Below, one piece after another: positions 8,226-20,570 of a stretch of 26,768 nt of DNA. Origin of the DNA: Clarireedia homoeocarpa (lineage: Eukaryota > Ascomycota > Leotiomycetes > Helotiales > Rutstroemiaceae); the NCBI GenBank assembly GCA_001465935.1, contig LNKV01000042.1, positions 445,369 to 472,136 on the forward strand, written 5' to 3'. Numbering within the stretch: the stretch's first letter is position 1; each line of letters begins with the position of its first letter. The notes under the pieces are model-generated. The model made no database searches and was not told the DNA's origin. It saw only the letters and a program-made list of their open reading frames with translations. The translations under genes and the position numbers were made by a program.

Positions 8226-8814
8226 AGCGAATAGAAATTAATAATACTTATAAGATCGAGTGAATCGTTATATAAATAATAATTACTTGTATTATAAAAC
8301 TATTTAATTAATATTTAATTTCTCTTATTTATTTATTTTACTATTTATTTTCGAGGTAAAAGAAAGCTTTTATTATAAAATAAATATTTATAAAAAACTT
8401 TTTATAATCTATAATTATTTAGAAAAATCAATTAAATTATTAACTTTTATAATATTTTCTTAAAAATATTATTTTATATTTAATACTTTTTAGAAATCTT
8501 TAAAAGTTACTATTAAATATTTTTTAAAAAAAAAATAAAAAAAAATAATAAAAAATAATAAAAAACTTATTTTAATTTTTTTTTAATTTAATTTATTTCG
8601 ATAATTATTATTATATTTTTAAAATAAAGTTTTTTTAAAAATAAATTTTAAATCTATTTATTATAAATTATTTTTAGATTTATATTTTTATAATAAAATT
8701 ACTTTTAATTTTATATAATTATTATTTATTTATATTATAATTCTAATATATTTATAATTAATAAAGTTATTATATATTTTATATATTTATTTAATTTTAA
8801 AATTAAAAAAAATT
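8226..8814. other. AT-rich tract without recognisable features
   Basis: Very AT-rich DNA between the island and the first recognisable family-A LTR sequence. It may include the left half of the A1 LTR (expected from about 8711 if full length), but I could not align it with the A3 LTR. No gene or repeat is supported. Confidence 0.5.
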
Positions 8815-10460
8815 AATATATAAAATATTATATAAATTTATTATATTTTATTTAATTATTTAATATTTTAAAATAAACTTTTAAATATATAATTTATATA
8901 ATTATTATATATATATAAATTTTTAAAGTTCTTTAACTTTTTTAATTTTCTAATTATTAATTTTAAGAATTATATAATCTTATTTTTATAATATATTATT
9001 ATATTATTAATATTTTATTTTTAATCTTTTTAATTAATTAATAATTATTTAAATAATATTTTATTCTAATCTTTTTTATTAAAAAAACTATTAAATTATT
9101 AAAAGAAAGTTTATTTTATTATATAATAATAAAAGTATATTTTTTTTTATTTTTTTATTTTTATTTTTTATTTTATTTTTTTTTATTTATTATTTTTTTT
9201 AAAATATTAAAATTATTATATTAAAGAAAAATAATAAAATTTTATAATAATTAACTTTTATATATAAATTTATTTTTTATTATTAAAAAAGTTTATTTTC
9301 AAAATATTAATAATAATCTAAAAAACTATTTTATAAATAATATTTTTATAAATACTTATATTAATATAAAAATAAAAAAAATAAAATTATTAATTTTTAA
9401 TTTTTTTAATTAAAAGACTAAATCTTTTTTTAATATTAATAAATAATAAAATTATAATAATAATTAAATTAATTTTTAAATTATAAATATAAATTAAAAT
9501 CTAATAAATTTAATTTATTAAATTAATCTCTTTTTAAATTTCTTTTAATATTATTTTTAATATTATATTAATAAGAATAATAATTATAAAATTAATTAAT
9601 TTTTTAATAAAATATTAAAATTCTATCTTTTAAATTAAAAATTTAAATAATAGATTATATTATAATATTGAAATATTTATTAAAAAAACTATTTAATATA
9701 ATAATCTACTATTTTATATATAATAAATTTATAAATTCTTTTCTTTTAATTAATATTTAAAATATCTTTTTTAAGTTATTAATTTTATAAATAAATTTAA
9801 TAATAATTTTAATATCTTTTTATTTTTATAAAAATAAATAGTTTTTAATTAATTAAAAAATTATATTTACTTTTTTAAAATAATTTTAAATTTATATAAA
9901 TTTAAAATAAATATTAAATTTTATTTATAATTATCTCGAGATCTCTATTCTTTTTTAAAAAATTTTATTAATAATTTTATATTCTTATATTAATTAATAT
10001 ACTTTTAAAAAAATAATTTATAAAAGTTTATTTTTTAAATTAATTAAATATTAATAAAATTAAATTAAAAATTAATAATATTAAATTATAATTTTATAGG
10101 AAATAATTAAATATTTTAATTTTATAAAATAATAAAATAATATTAAGAAATTATTAAAACCTTTTTAAATTATTTATAATATTATAATTTTTACTTTTAT
10201 ATATTATTCTATTTGTTTTTTAATTAAGAATAATAGAGAAATTATTATTAATTAAATTAATTTTTTTAATTAAACTTATTAATATTAATTAATTCTATTA
10301 TTAATTAAATACTTTTTTATTTTTTAAAATAAATTAAAAAATAATCTATTTTTTAAAAATAATTTTAATTAACTTTATAATATTATATTTTATTATATTA
10401 ATATTATTAATATTAATTTTTTTAATTAAAAAGAAAAGTATTTTAATATAATAATTAAAT
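8815..10460 (+). mobile_element. retrotransposon copy A1 (oldest, LTR plus 5' internal part)
   Basis: The right half of the A-family LTR is recognisable from about 8815 to 9003, ending TATTATTATA like the A3 LTR end at 14024. Internal sequence then follows colinearly with A3 14025 to about 15815 and with A2. For example, the block TTAAGTTATTAATTTTAT at about 9771-9788 corresponds to the TAAGTTATTAATTTTATT block near 14950 in A3. The copy stops at 10460 where A2 begins, so its remaining part should lie beyond the right edge of the window. It is decayed almost to pure A/T with no open frame. Confidence 0.75.
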
Positions 10461-10692
10461 TATAATAATTTAGATATTATATTTACTTGATTATTTAATT
10501 ACTTAATATTTAAAGATATTATTTTTAATAATAAAATAAACTTTTAAATATATCTAGTATATATATACTTTATATATATAATCTATATAATTATTATATA
10601 TATATAAGTTTTTAAAACTTTTCAATCTTTTTATTTTTTTAATTATTTATTTTAAGAATTATATAATCTTTATTTATAAATATATTATTATA
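10461..10692 (+). repeat. 5' LTR of copy A2
   Basis: This 232-bp block ends TATTATTATA, as the A3 LTRs do, and contains TCTAGTATATATATACTTTATA, close to the 3' LTR of A3. Compared with A3 it lacks about 60 bp after the first 16 bases. The TA..TA termini fit TG..CA after C-to-T and G-to-A change. Confidence 0.8.
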
Positions 10693-11494
10693 TTATTAAT
10701 AATTTAATATTAACTTTTCTAACTAACTAATAATTATTTCAATAATATTTTATTTTAATTTTTTTTATTTAAAAAACTACTTAATTATTAAAAAAAAATT
10801 TATTTTATTATATAATAATATAAATATTTTTATTATTTTTATTATATTTTTATTACTCTCTTTACTTTTACTTTTATTTATATTTTTATTTAATACTTTT
10901 TTTTATAAATCGATTCTCTTAATAAAATATTTTTCTTTTAGAATATCGAATATAATATTTTTAAAGAAAAATAATAAAATATTTTATAAATCTATATTTA
11001 TATCTAAATTTATCTATTTAATTAAATATTTTTATCACGAAAATATTAATAATAACTTAAAAATCTAATTAATAAAGAATATTTTTATAAGTTTAAATAT
11101 TAATATAAATAAAAAAAAAGAAAAAATAAATAAATCGATTTTCTATTATTTTAATTAAGAAATTAAAACTTTTTATTAGTTTTATAAAAAAGTGAAATTA
11201 TAATATTAATTAAATTAATTTTAAAATTATAAATATAAATTAAAGTTTAATAATAATATATATTATAATAAATCTAATTTACTAAATTAATTAATATTTA
11301 TATTTTTTTTAATATATTTTTTAATATTATATTTAATTCTTTTTTAATAATAATAATTTTAAAACTAATTAATCTTTTTAATAAAGTTTTAAAATTTTAT
11401 TTTTTAAATTAAAAGATTAGATAATAATTTATATTATAATATTAAAATATTTATTAAAAAAGTTATTAAACTAATTAATTTACTTTTTTATATA

Positions 11495-11499
11495 TATTT
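11495..11499. repeat. left target site duplication of element B (TATTT)
   Basis: TATTT directly precedes the B LTR at 11500 and is repeated directly after the other LTR at 24981-24985. Five bases is the usual length for Ty3/gypsy integrases. Confidence 0.88.
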
Positions 11500-11714
11500 T
11501 ATAACGAGACTACTAATAAAGATATTGAATGATCTTAGAATTAATTATTATAGAGCTAAAAGGATTATAAGGATCTAAAGACTTATATATAAAAAGAGAT
11601 TATATACTTAATCACGTGTTTACTAATATATACTTATATATTTAATATTTAACTTACTTTTATAAAGATTATATTCTTATATAATATCGTGATAATTTAA
11701 TTAAAATTATTATA
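11500..11714 (-). repeat. 3' LTR of element B
   Basis: It aligns end to end with 24766-24980 at the same length of 215 bp. Differences are mostly C/T and G/A. In element orientation it runs TATAATAATT..CTCGTTATA, that is TG..CA converted to TA..TA. It contains CACGTG within ATCACGTGTTTAC near 11613. Confidence 0.93.
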
Positions 11715-11729
11715 TCACCTCTCTCTTCT
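11715..11729 (-). other. polypurine tract of element B
   Basis: On the minus strand AGAAGAGAGAGGTGA directly abuts the 3' LTR start. It is the expected primer site for plus-strand DNA synthesis and fixes the element's orientation as minus. Confidence 0.8.
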
Positions 11730-12029
11730 AAAAAAACTCGCTTTTAAATATCTTAATTACTTTATTAAAATCTTAATTATATATTCTTAAGGTTTCTTCT
11801 TAAATAAATATAAATAATCTAAATAGTCTATAATAAATAAATATAGAAATAATAATAGTAACTTCTTAATTTAGCGATATTATATTTTAGATATTAAAAA
11901 GTTCAGAAATCACTTTTTATTTATTATAATTATCAGATAGTTTTCTTTAATATAGTTATAGTTATCTTCTCTAGATTCCTATAATCGAAACTATTTAAAA
12001 AGGAGTACTAATAGACTAGATACTTTTAA

Positions 12030-12180
12030 GTTAGTTTAATAGAAGTCTCGAAGTAGTACTAGAAATATCTTGAGATCTAATATTTAATACTAAGTTAGAT
12101 CGATATTATAACCTCTCTATTATATATAATACTCTAATAACCTTTATTTTAATTAATAAATTAATACTTACTTTATCTTA
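12030..12180 (-). pseudogene. chromodomain remnant of element B
   Basis: The minus-strand frame contains LLEYYI, two stops in place of K-W, then RGYNIDLT and, a few residues on, LLRDFY. This order and spacing match the C-terminal chromodomain of fungal chromoviruses (aromatic residues around the K-W-x-G-Y core). It lies after the integrase remnant and before the 3' LTR, the expected place. Stops replace the tryptophan and glutamine codons as expected from RIP. Confidence 0.65.
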
Positions 12181-12749
12181 TATTCGTCTATTCTTATTAT
12201 ATTAATTAGTAAGAGTAGTTTATTATACTAGTCCGATAATAGATTATTAACTACTTTCTTTAACTTATCAACTAGGAATATATTATAGATTCGTATAATA
12301 CTAAATAGATCTAAATAATAAAAATAACTAATATATTCTAAGACTTTAAAGTATCTATTAATAGAGTAATCTAGCTTTTTAGATAACTACTATATTAGTA
12401 GATATTGTATATCTAACTAGATATAATTATTAACTTAGAAGTCTATTAGCTAACGATATCTATTTACTTATTTAACTATTTACTTTTAAATAACTATAAT
12501 AGTAGAGCGGATATATTCTAAAGTTTCACGATTATAGTAAGTATAAATACGAGTATCTTAGATATTAAAGTTATTAATTAAAAGATATTTAATTAGTTTC
12601 TAATCTTATATAACTCTAAGAGTATATTTATAAAGTACTTCGAAGAGAGATAAATTATTAAAAGAAGAATATAATAAAGTTAGTTATATATAGTTTATTA
12701 TTAGTAGGAATTCAAACTAGTTATCTTAATAATAATTAACGAAGAGTCT

Positions 12750-13250
12750 TAGTTACTTTTATAAATACTAGTTATAGATTTTTATTTATTTATTAGTTTA
12801 AAAATAGTTAATAATAGAAAGTTTAACTTTAGTTTTAAAGATATTATTAAATTTAATCTAAAATAAAAATATAAATTAAAAGTCTTAATCAGATAATATT
12901 ATTATAAGTAAGTTATAATATTAATAGATATATAAGATATAAAGTTTAACTTAGTTTCTTATAATAATAGTCTTATAATATAAGATCGTGATAGCTTGTT
13001 TAAATAAATAGTCGATAATAACGAGTATATTATTATATCTATACTTATCTTTATTAAAACTATAATAATCTATTATAATATATTCTTATATATAAGTCGG
13101 AACTAGTAATAAATAAAGTAGTTTAGATATCTTATCTCTCGGAACTAAGTTTCAATAATATATATAGTAATTATAGATATATATAATAATATTATTTTTT
13201 ATAGAGTATTAGTAATAGTATTTTTTAAGAAGTAAATAAGTTTTCTTAAT
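12750..13250 (-). pseudogene. integrase core remnant of element B
   Basis: On the minus strand the decayed frame reads EYIIIDYYSFNKDKYRYNN, then LVIIDYLFKQAITI, and further on ILSD followed by F-stop-F-I. These correspond in order to the first catalytic Asp region, the DRxSK strand and the second catalytic Asp of gypsy integrases. The second Asp codon is still present, but several stops interrupt the frame. Confidence 0.8.
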
Positions 13251-13599
13251 ATTTAAATAAACTATAATAATAGAGTTATATATCTTATAAATAAGAAAAG
13301 TTCTTAGGTTTTTAGTATTAAAGATAATAAAATAGTTTTTATAAAGTAATAAACCTTCTTTAACTTCGAACTTAGATTTGGACTTTGATTTTCCTCGATT
13401 TACTATAATTCGTAAAGTTTATAAAGAATTATAATCGCGGTTCACTTATAAAATATAGGTAACTAGATTAATAAAATTTATAGAATTCGTAAAAGTATTT
13501 ACTTTGAGGGCAGATTTATTAAAATAGTTATATATATAAAAAGTTAAAATCCAGAGATCTAGCTTTTTATCTTTAAGTAGTTACTAGATATATCGCTCT

Positions 13600-13731
13600 T
13601 TTTTAGATTTATTTTAAGAATCTAATTTGTTTTCTTTCTAAGTAAGAGCGTTTATTATAAAGTTGTTCTTATCAGAGCGATATATAATAAGGAAATAATA
13701 ATTAGTTAGAAGTTCGACTTATCAAGTTTAT
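13600..13731 (-). pseudogene. RNase H end of element B, displaced by the A3 insertion
   Basis: The minus-strand reading LDKSNF..LIIISLLYIALIRTTL continues the RNase H tail where the right-hand part stops at 20571. Its relatives in A3 (TDYNFLIIYYFRKDNF near 18310-18360) support the alignment. The two halves are now about 6.8 kb apart. Confidence 0.65.
13727..13731. repeat. left target duplication of A3 (TTTAT)
   Basis: It pairs with TTTAC at 20571-20575, with one C/T difference as expected if one copy was mutated after insertion. Taking this pair makes the LTR ends TA..TA, that is TG..CA after RIP. Confidence 0.75.
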
Positions 13732-14024
13732 TATAATAATCCGGATATACTAAGCTTTTAAGATTAGTAATTATAATAATTTTAAATTTACTAACTAAAG
13801 TTAATAAACTAGCTAGCTGATTATATAAATTTAATAAGGATTAGTGATTATAATATATTATATTTACTTGATTAGTAGAATAGACTTTAATAAACTTAAT
13901 ATATATATATTTTAAATATATAATCTCTATATATATATAAGTTTTTAAAGCTTTTCGACTTTTTTAACTCTCTAGTTATTGATTCTAAGAATAGTATAAT
14001 CTTTATTTATAATATATTATTATA
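13732..14024 (+). repeat. 5' LTR of A3
   Basis: This 293-bp LTR runs from TATAATAATCCGGATATAC to TATTATTATA and aligns throughout with 20278-20570 without a length change. Differences are mainly C/T and G/A. A short, AT-rich primer-binding region must follow at 14025, but no tRNA match is recognisable after decay. Confidence 0.92.
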
Positions 14025-15990
14025 TTATTAATAACTTAATACTAATCTCTCTAACTAACTAATAGTTATTTAAATAATATCTCTTTCCTAATCCTCTTTA
14101 TTTAGAAAACTACTAAGTTATAGAGAGAAGACCTATTTTATAAAAACAATATAGATATTTTTTATTCTTATTACTTTTTCTTTATCTTTCTAACTTTCTT
14201 ATAATTTATTTTTATTCTTATTCTTAATATTGATTCTTTTAATAATATATCTTCTTTTTAGAATATTAATCTTTTTAAGAAAAATAATAAGATTCTCCGC
14301 GAACTTGTTTCTATATCTAGTATAATCCTTCTAGAGAGTTATAAATACTTTAAGAATAATAATAGTACTCTAGAAGATAAATCTTAAAATAATATTCTTC
14401 TAGATTCTAATATTAATATAGAAAGTAGAAATAAAGGAAAAAGAAAAATAATTAATTTTTAACTTTCTTAATTATAAGATTAGGATTCTATTTCTTCTTT
14501 AATAAATAATAAAACTATAATCTTAATTATATTAATCTGATATTTATAAATATAACTTAGATTTTAATAAGAATAATCAAAGTTATAATAAGAATAAATC
14601 GTTTAGTTAATCTTTAATTATATTTCTTTTAATATTTTCTCTAGTATTATTATTACTACTCTTTTTTTAGTATTTTCTTAATAAAAACTCTTTTAATAAA
14701 ATTATTTAATCCCTTTAATAAAATAACGAGACTTTACTTTTAAATTGAGAGTATCGAATAAACGAATTTCTTATAATCTAACTGATTTATAAAATAAAGA
14801 AATATCTAAGTAATATTAAACTAAGTATATTATATTAATCTTATATATTTATTTCAATAAATATAACAACTTTACTTAAGATCTACTTCTTTTTATATAT
14901 CTAATTCGTAACTCTTCTTTATTTAATATTAACTTAGACCGATCTTTCTAAGTTATTAATTTTATTAATAAGTTTAATAATAGTTTTAATATCCCTTTAT
15001 CTTTATAAAAATATATAGTTCTTAGTAGACTAATTATATATATTTACTTTAATAAATACTAAACTTATAAGTATATAAGCGACTAAGTTGAAAATACTAC
15101 TTTGAATTATTTAAAAGGATTATTTTTTTAAGAACTACTTTTAATTACTAAATAGTTAGTAGATAAATTATATTTACTTTTTTATAATAAATCCGAGTCT
15201 ACTTTTACTAAAATTAAATATCGAGTATTATTTATAATTATATCTAGACTTTTATCTTTGTTTAAAGAATTTTACTATTAATTCTATATTTTAGTATCTA
15301 TTAGTTAAATTAATAAGAAGATAATTTATAAGAATCTACCTTTTAAATTTATTTGATATTACTAAAATCGGATTGAAAGTATTTAATATTAGATTACTTT
15401 TTTTTAAAAACTAGTTAGATATTTGAATTTTATAAAATAATAAGATAATATTAATAAGTTATTAATATCTCTCTAACCTATTTATATTATTATAATATCG
15501 CTTTTAACTCGTTATTCTATTAGTACCTCGATTAAAGCTAGTAGAGAAATTATTATTAATTAGATTAACTATCTTTTATTTATTTATAGAACTGATCTTA
15601 TTTACTCTAACTAACTAATATTAACTAATCTTATTATTAATAAAGTGCCTTTTTATTTTATATTAAGAAACTCTATTCTTACTCTTTAAAGTAAATTAAG
15701 AGATAATTTACTTTTCAAGAGTATCTCTAACTAATCTTATAATAGTACTTTTTATTATATTAGTATTATTAATATTAACTTTTTTAAATAAGAAAAGGAA
15801 TACTTTGATATAATAAATAAATAAAAATAAGAAGATAAATATAAGGTTAAGACTATTACTATTATTTATACTAACGATAATCGAGTAAAAGATTATATCT
15901 AATAAAAGACTTTTTATTAAATAGAATTAAAGATATAAGATACTTGGATTTAATAAAGTTACTTAGAGAAAAGTATATAATATTCCTTTA
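14025..15990 (+). pseudogene. gag region of A3 (inferred by position)
   Basis: This internal block lies between the 5' LTR and the protease remnant, the place of gag. It is colinear with A1 (9004-10460) and with A2 (10693-11499 plus 24981 to about 26000), which supports its being part of the same element. Frames are badly interrupted and no capsid or zinc-knuckle motif could be read. Confidence 0.55.
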
Positions 15991-16150
15991 TATATTATTA
16001 AGAAATTAATATTTATTTTAAATTAAAGCTCTTATTGATTTTAGAGTAAATAACTTCGCTTTTATTAATACTATATTTCTTAAGATACTAAACTTTATTT
16101 AGAAGACTATAATAAAGAAATTGAAAATACTTTTATTAGTTAAAAGCTAT
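15990..16150 (+). pseudogene. aspartic protease remnant of A3
   Basis: ALIDFRVNNFAFINTIFLK is read around 16028-16084. The LID-F-R-V at 16031-16048 corresponds to the retropepsin LIDSGA active site: the Asp codon survives, while Ser to Phe, Gly to Arg and Ala to Val are each one C-to-T or G-to-A step. Position upstream of the reverse transcriptase fits. Confidence 0.82.
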
Positions 16151-17040
16151 AATAATAAATAATATTAAGTAATATCTTATTATATTTATTTAAACTTACT
16201 AATTAATAATCGACTTTAGATTTATACTTTTTTTCTAATTACTTGTTTTATATATCTTATAATCTTTAGAAGAATATAATTATTAGAGAATCAGATTTTT
16301 TTTAATTATAGATAATATAAATTATATTAGCTTACAAACTTACCTTCTAGCTAAACTTATTTCTAACTCTTATTATATACTTATACTAATCTCAATTCTT
16401 ATATAATTAATTATAAATATTAAAAGAATATTAAATAACGAAATTATAAATTAGATAAGTACTGATAATAACGAGCTAGTACTAATTACTTAGATAACTA
16501 AATAGTTATCTTAGTTACAATAATATTAATAATATTATAATAGATAAAAGTAGAAGAAACTTTATTCTACTCGATATTCTTAAAAGTTAAACTAACTTCT
16601 ACTAAGACTTTATAATAGTTACTTAGCCTTTATAATATTTTCTTGAAAAATCAAGTTTATACTTTTAAGATAATAAAAGCTAATCTTAAAACTAAGTTAG
16701 AAGAACTACTTTTTATTAAATTTATTTAATAATAATATTCTAAATCTTTTTAGAAACTTTAATTTAGTTGTTCTAAACAATTAATCGATCTATATATAAT
16801 CTCTAAAACTATACTTTATATACTCTATTATCGAGACGATTAATACGAACTTAGTATTACCTCGATTAATAAGATTAACTGATTACTTAAAGATCGATAA
16901 GCTAAAAAAGATAATAAGCTAGTAATACTTTTATTAATATAATAATTCTATTCTATTCTTTATTTATAATTACTTAATATAGTCTCTCTGTTTAAGATTA
17001 ATACTAAGCCCCTAATCTTTAAAAAGTATTAAAGATTCTT

Positions 17041-17790
17041 AGTTATATTCTTTAAAACTAAGTTAAATACCTTATTACTTTATTAGTCTTATAATTATAA
17101 GATTATTTTAGAAGAAGATATAGAAGATAAACTTCGTTATAATTTACTATATAAGATATCGACTAAGGAATTAGAGATTATTAAAAAATACTTTATTAAG
17201 AATCTAGTTAAAAGATTTATTAAATCTAGTTAAACTCTATTTACTATTTTAATCTTCTTTATTAAGAAACTAAATAGATTATTATATTTCTATATTGATT
17301 TCTATATATTTAATATTTTTATTTATAAAGATCGCTATTTATTACTATTTATCGATAAGACTCTTATTTATATCTCTTATATAAAGATTTTTACTAAACT
17401 AGATATTAGATAAATATTCTATTATATTAGAATAGATCTAGTTTCTAAAGAGTTTATTATATTCTATATATAATATAATATTTATAAATATAAAATTATA
17501 TTATTTAGATTAACTAATAACTCTATAATTTATTAATATTATATAAATAATATTCTCTTCAATTACTTAGATATCTTCTATATTATATATCTTGATAATA
17601 TCTTAATTTACTCTAAAGACCTACTTAAATATTAAGTCTATATTAAATTAATTTTATAATATCTCTAAGATACTAGATTACAAGCTAATCTTAAAAAGTA
17701 TAAATTCGATATTATTTATATTAAATACTTAGGGTTTATTATATTAACTAATAATATAAAAGTAGATTTCGAGAAAGTTATTATAATATA
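17041..17790 (+). pseudogene. reverse transcriptase remnant of A3
   Basis: The decayed frame shows, in order, YNYKIILEEDIEDKL, LYKISTKELEIIKKYF, KNLVKRFIKSS, YIDFYIFNIFIYKDRY, KIFTKLDIR, FRLTNNSI, YLDNILIYS (17588-17614) and KYLGFIILTNNIKVDFEKV. These are the ordered blocks of gypsy reverse transcriptase. The catalytic YLDD box is YLDN. Stops occur at former glutamine, tryptophan or arginine codons. Confidence 0.9.
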
Positions 17791-17959
17791 ATAATAAGTT
17801 TACTTGATAATAGTAAAAGATATATAATTATTTCTTGAATTTTATAATTTTTATAAGTATTTTATTCGTGATTTCGATATTATTATTAAGCTTTTAATCG
17901 AACTAACTAAGACTAATACTTCTTTCTATTTTAATGAAAGTTGTTAACTAGTTTTTAAT

Positions 17960-18390
17960 ATTTTTAAGTATATATTAATAAGTATATTACTCCTTTAATA
18001 TTATAACTATTTACTTCTTTATATACTGAAAATAGATATATTAGATAGTATTATAATAAATATACTTTCGTAGAAATATAATAATAACTAGTTTCTTATA
18101 GTATTCTTCTTAAAGATAATATAACTAGCCGAGCTAAACTACGAAGTATATAATAAAGAAATATTTATAATTATTAAATTATTTAGTAATTAGTAAGCCG
18201 AGCTTATATCGACTTTATATTAAATCTGTGTTTATATTAATTATAAGGTTTTAGAATATTTTATAATTACTAAGTCCTTGAATATATAATAAACTCGATA
18301 AGTTAAACTTCTCACTGATTATAACTTTCTGATTATATATTACTTTAGAAAAGATAACTTTTTTATAGATATTTTAACTTATAGAATTAA
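17960..18390 (+). pseudogene. RNase H remnant of A3
   Basis: LKIDILDS near 18026-18050 matches the ETDASDG catalytic strand. It is followed by LAELNYEVYNKE near 18126-18160, VLEYFIITKSLN near 18250-18280 and FRKDNFFIDILTYR near 18346-18383, equivalent to the PGKKN-x-x-AD-x-LSR end. The order and spacing are those of gypsy RNase H plus linker. The complete version here helped align B's split copy. Confidence 0.85.
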
Positions 18391-18729
18391 TAAGCTATTA
18401 TTATAAAATAAATAAAAAAAGTGTAATAGACTATAATAACTCTTATATAATAGCTAAATCGACTTGAAAATTCTTAATAAACTTCCGATCTTACTAACTA
18501 ATATTATTATACTCGATACTTCTAATTTCCTAACTCTTTTTATTAACTATCTCTTTAAAACTAATTATAACTTAAAGAGTTTATAAAGTTTAAAAGTTTA
18601 AACTATCTATAGTAACTTATATTTAACTCTTAAAAGTAATTTATTTTTATATAATAACCGATTTATTATTCTTGATATTTAGAATCTTTATATATTATTT
18701 ATTCGTGAAATATATAACTCTATTTTAAT

Positions 18730-19400
18730 AGTATATCTTAATATCAAGAAGACTATTCTCTTATTTACTAAGTATTATTACTAATATAAATTAACTATTT
18801 TAATATATATTTATATCTATAACTATTATATTTATTATAGAAACTTAGTTCTTTATAATAAAATATTAAGATTATTTCACTCTTTACTAATCTCGATATA
18901 TATTTAAGAATATATTATAATAGATTATTATAATTTTAATAAAGATAAATATAAGTTTAATAATATTTTAGTTATTATTAATTATTTTAGTAAGTAAGTG
19001 ATTATTATATTATATTATAAGATAATCGATACTCGAGAATAAACTAAGTTATATTTTTAGTATATCTATTAATATTATAATCTACTAATAATAATACTCT
19101 CTAACTATAGTTTATAATTTATATCTGTTTTTTAAAAAGAGTTTAATAATATTTTTAGAATTTAAATTAAACTCTTAACTATTAACTACTTTTAAACTAA
19201 TAATTAAACTAAGATCTATAATCAATATTTATAAAAAAGACTTTAATCTTTTATTAATTATTATTAAGATAACTAGTTTAAGTTCTTACTAATAATAGAC
19301 TATATTTAGTTAATCTTATTATATATTTCTTTTAATAACTTAAGTTTATTCGAGATACTCTATAACTGAGAATTATAATATACTTGAATTTAGAATAAAA
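18730..19400 (+). pseudogene. integrase remnant of A3
   Basis: An N-terminal zinc-finger-like block near 18730-18850 has tyrosines where cysteines are expected (TGT to TAT). It is followed by EYIIIDYYNFNKDKY near 18910, VIINYFSK near 18970, KIIDTRE near 19020 and ILSNYSL-stop-FISVF near 19090-19130. The second catalytic Asp of the DDE core is Asn here. Several stops interrupt the frame. Confidence 0.88.
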
Positions 19401-19816
19401 CTAATTTAATCTTATTTATAAATAATCTTAATCTTATAGATATTTATATATATATATACTATAATCTCGAAATATTATAATAAACTTGCTAAACGATTAA
19501 GAAAGTATAAAAATATATAATCTAAATTATAAATATATTATATTATCTAATCGACTTTAATATTAGTAACTTCGTTTAACTTAATATAAGATATTTATCT
19601 ACTTAGTAATTATTAAAGAAGTTCGATTTTCTAATAAATAGATATTTTAAGATTTTAAAGAAAATCGGTTATTTTTTTAAATTAGAGTTATTCGAGATAA
19701 TAAAGATATACTTTATATTCTCTATTAATAAATTAAGAAAAATATCGAATAACTCGCTTTTCGATTAAATTAATAACTCTTTATTATTAATTAATATAAT
19801 TAGTAAAAAGAAATAG

Positions 19817-19970
19817 AAAGTAGAGAAAATCCTTATTTATTATAAATATTATAGATCTCTAGAATATTATATATAATAGTTTAATTATAATATTAATTTA
19901 ATATAATATAAAGTATCTAACTTTAAAACAACTTTGTATTTATTTAATATATTCTACCTAGAAAATCCTA
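19817..19970 (+). pseudogene. chromodomain remnant of A3
   Basis: KVEKILIYYKYYRSLEYYI, two stops, F-N-YNINLI, then VSNFKTTLYLFNIFYLENP corresponds along its length to a chromovirus chromodomain (V-E-x-IL, YxVKWxGY core, W-x-x-x-x-N helix). It sits at the C-terminus of pol, before the polypurine tract. In live relatives this domain steers integration to methylated-histone heterochromatin. Confidence 0.78.
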
Positions 19971-20263
19971 TTTTATTTAACTTCTTAATACTCTTTCTAA
20001 AATAGTTATATTTATATTAGTTAGATAAAAACGATTATAAATATCTAGAAAGCGATTATTTAATAGCCTTTATATAAAAACGATAATTTTTCTATTAATT
20101 AGACTTATAACTAGTAGTAAACTTATAAATAATATTAACTTATACTTACTTATATTTTTTTATATTTATTTAATCTTTTTAATTAATTAATATTCGTATA
20201 TTTATTTATTAATATTATCGAATAGAATTAATAGACTTAAGATACTCGAAGGCGAGTTTTTTT

Positions 20264-20277
20264 AAAAAAGGGAGTAG
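20264..20277 (+). other. polypurine tract of A3
   Basis: AAAAAAGGGAGTAG lies immediately before the 3' LTR start at 20278 and is one of the few G-rich words left in the region. It sets the element on the plus strand. Confidence 0.75.
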
Positions 20278-20570
20278 TATAATAATCTAGATATATTAAA
20301 CTTCTAAGATTAATAATTATAATAATTTTAAGTTTACTAACTAAGATTAGTAAACTAACTAGCCGATTATATAAGTTTAATAAGAATTAGTAATTATAAT
20401 ATATTATACTTACCTGATTAATAGAATAAACTTTAATAAATCTAGTATATATATACTTTAAGTATATAACCTTTATATATATATAAGCTTTTAAGGCTCT
20501 TCGATCTTTTTAACTCTCTAGTTATTGATTTTAAGAATAGTATAATCTTTATTTATAGTATATTATTATA
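20278..20570 (+). repeat. 3' LTR of A3
   Basis: It aligns with 13732-14024 at the same 293-bp length, from TATAATAATCTAGATATA to TATTATTATA, preceded by the polypurine tract and followed by the target duplication TTTAC. Confidence 0.92.

Larger units (their letters stand above)
10461..11499 (+). mobile_element. retrotransposon copy A2, left part
   Basis: The copy starts with an LTR at 10461 (TATAATAATTTAGATA, matching the A3 LTR start TATAATAATCCGGATA) that ends near 10692. At 232 bp this LTR is shorter than the 293 bp of A3, because a block following the first 16 bases is missing. Internal 5' sequence runs to 11499, where element B is inserted. The frame resumes at 24981: joining TATATATATTT with AATTTATAAAC reproduces A3 sequence near 14900 (TATATATCTAATTCGTAAC). 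A2 itself sits inside A1. Confidence 0.85.
13732..20570 (+). mobile_element. Ty3/gypsy chromovirus-type element A3, innermost insertion
   Basis: Complete in outline: 293-bp LTRs at 13732-14024 and 20278-20570, a 5-bp target duplication TTTAT (13727-13731) and TTTAC (20571-20575) that differs by one C/T transition, and a polypurine tract at 20264-20277. The plus strand keeps protease, reverse transcriptase, RNase H, integrase and chromodomain remnants in the gypsy order. The length, 6.84 kb, is normal. It belongs to the same family as A1 and A2 but is visibly less AT-converted, and it sits inside B's RNase H region. All frames carry many stops. Confidence 0.93.

Noticed and set aside
11606..11620. 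CACGTG in the B LTR as a link to the CACGTG boxes of the gene
   Set aside because: A six-base palindrome is expected by chance at this scale; the other B LTR has CACGTA, and there is no further similarity to the gene's promoter.
17041..17790. Functional reverse transcriptase gene in A3
   Set aside because: The frame carries many stops and the catalytic YLDD box has become YLDN, so it is a relic.
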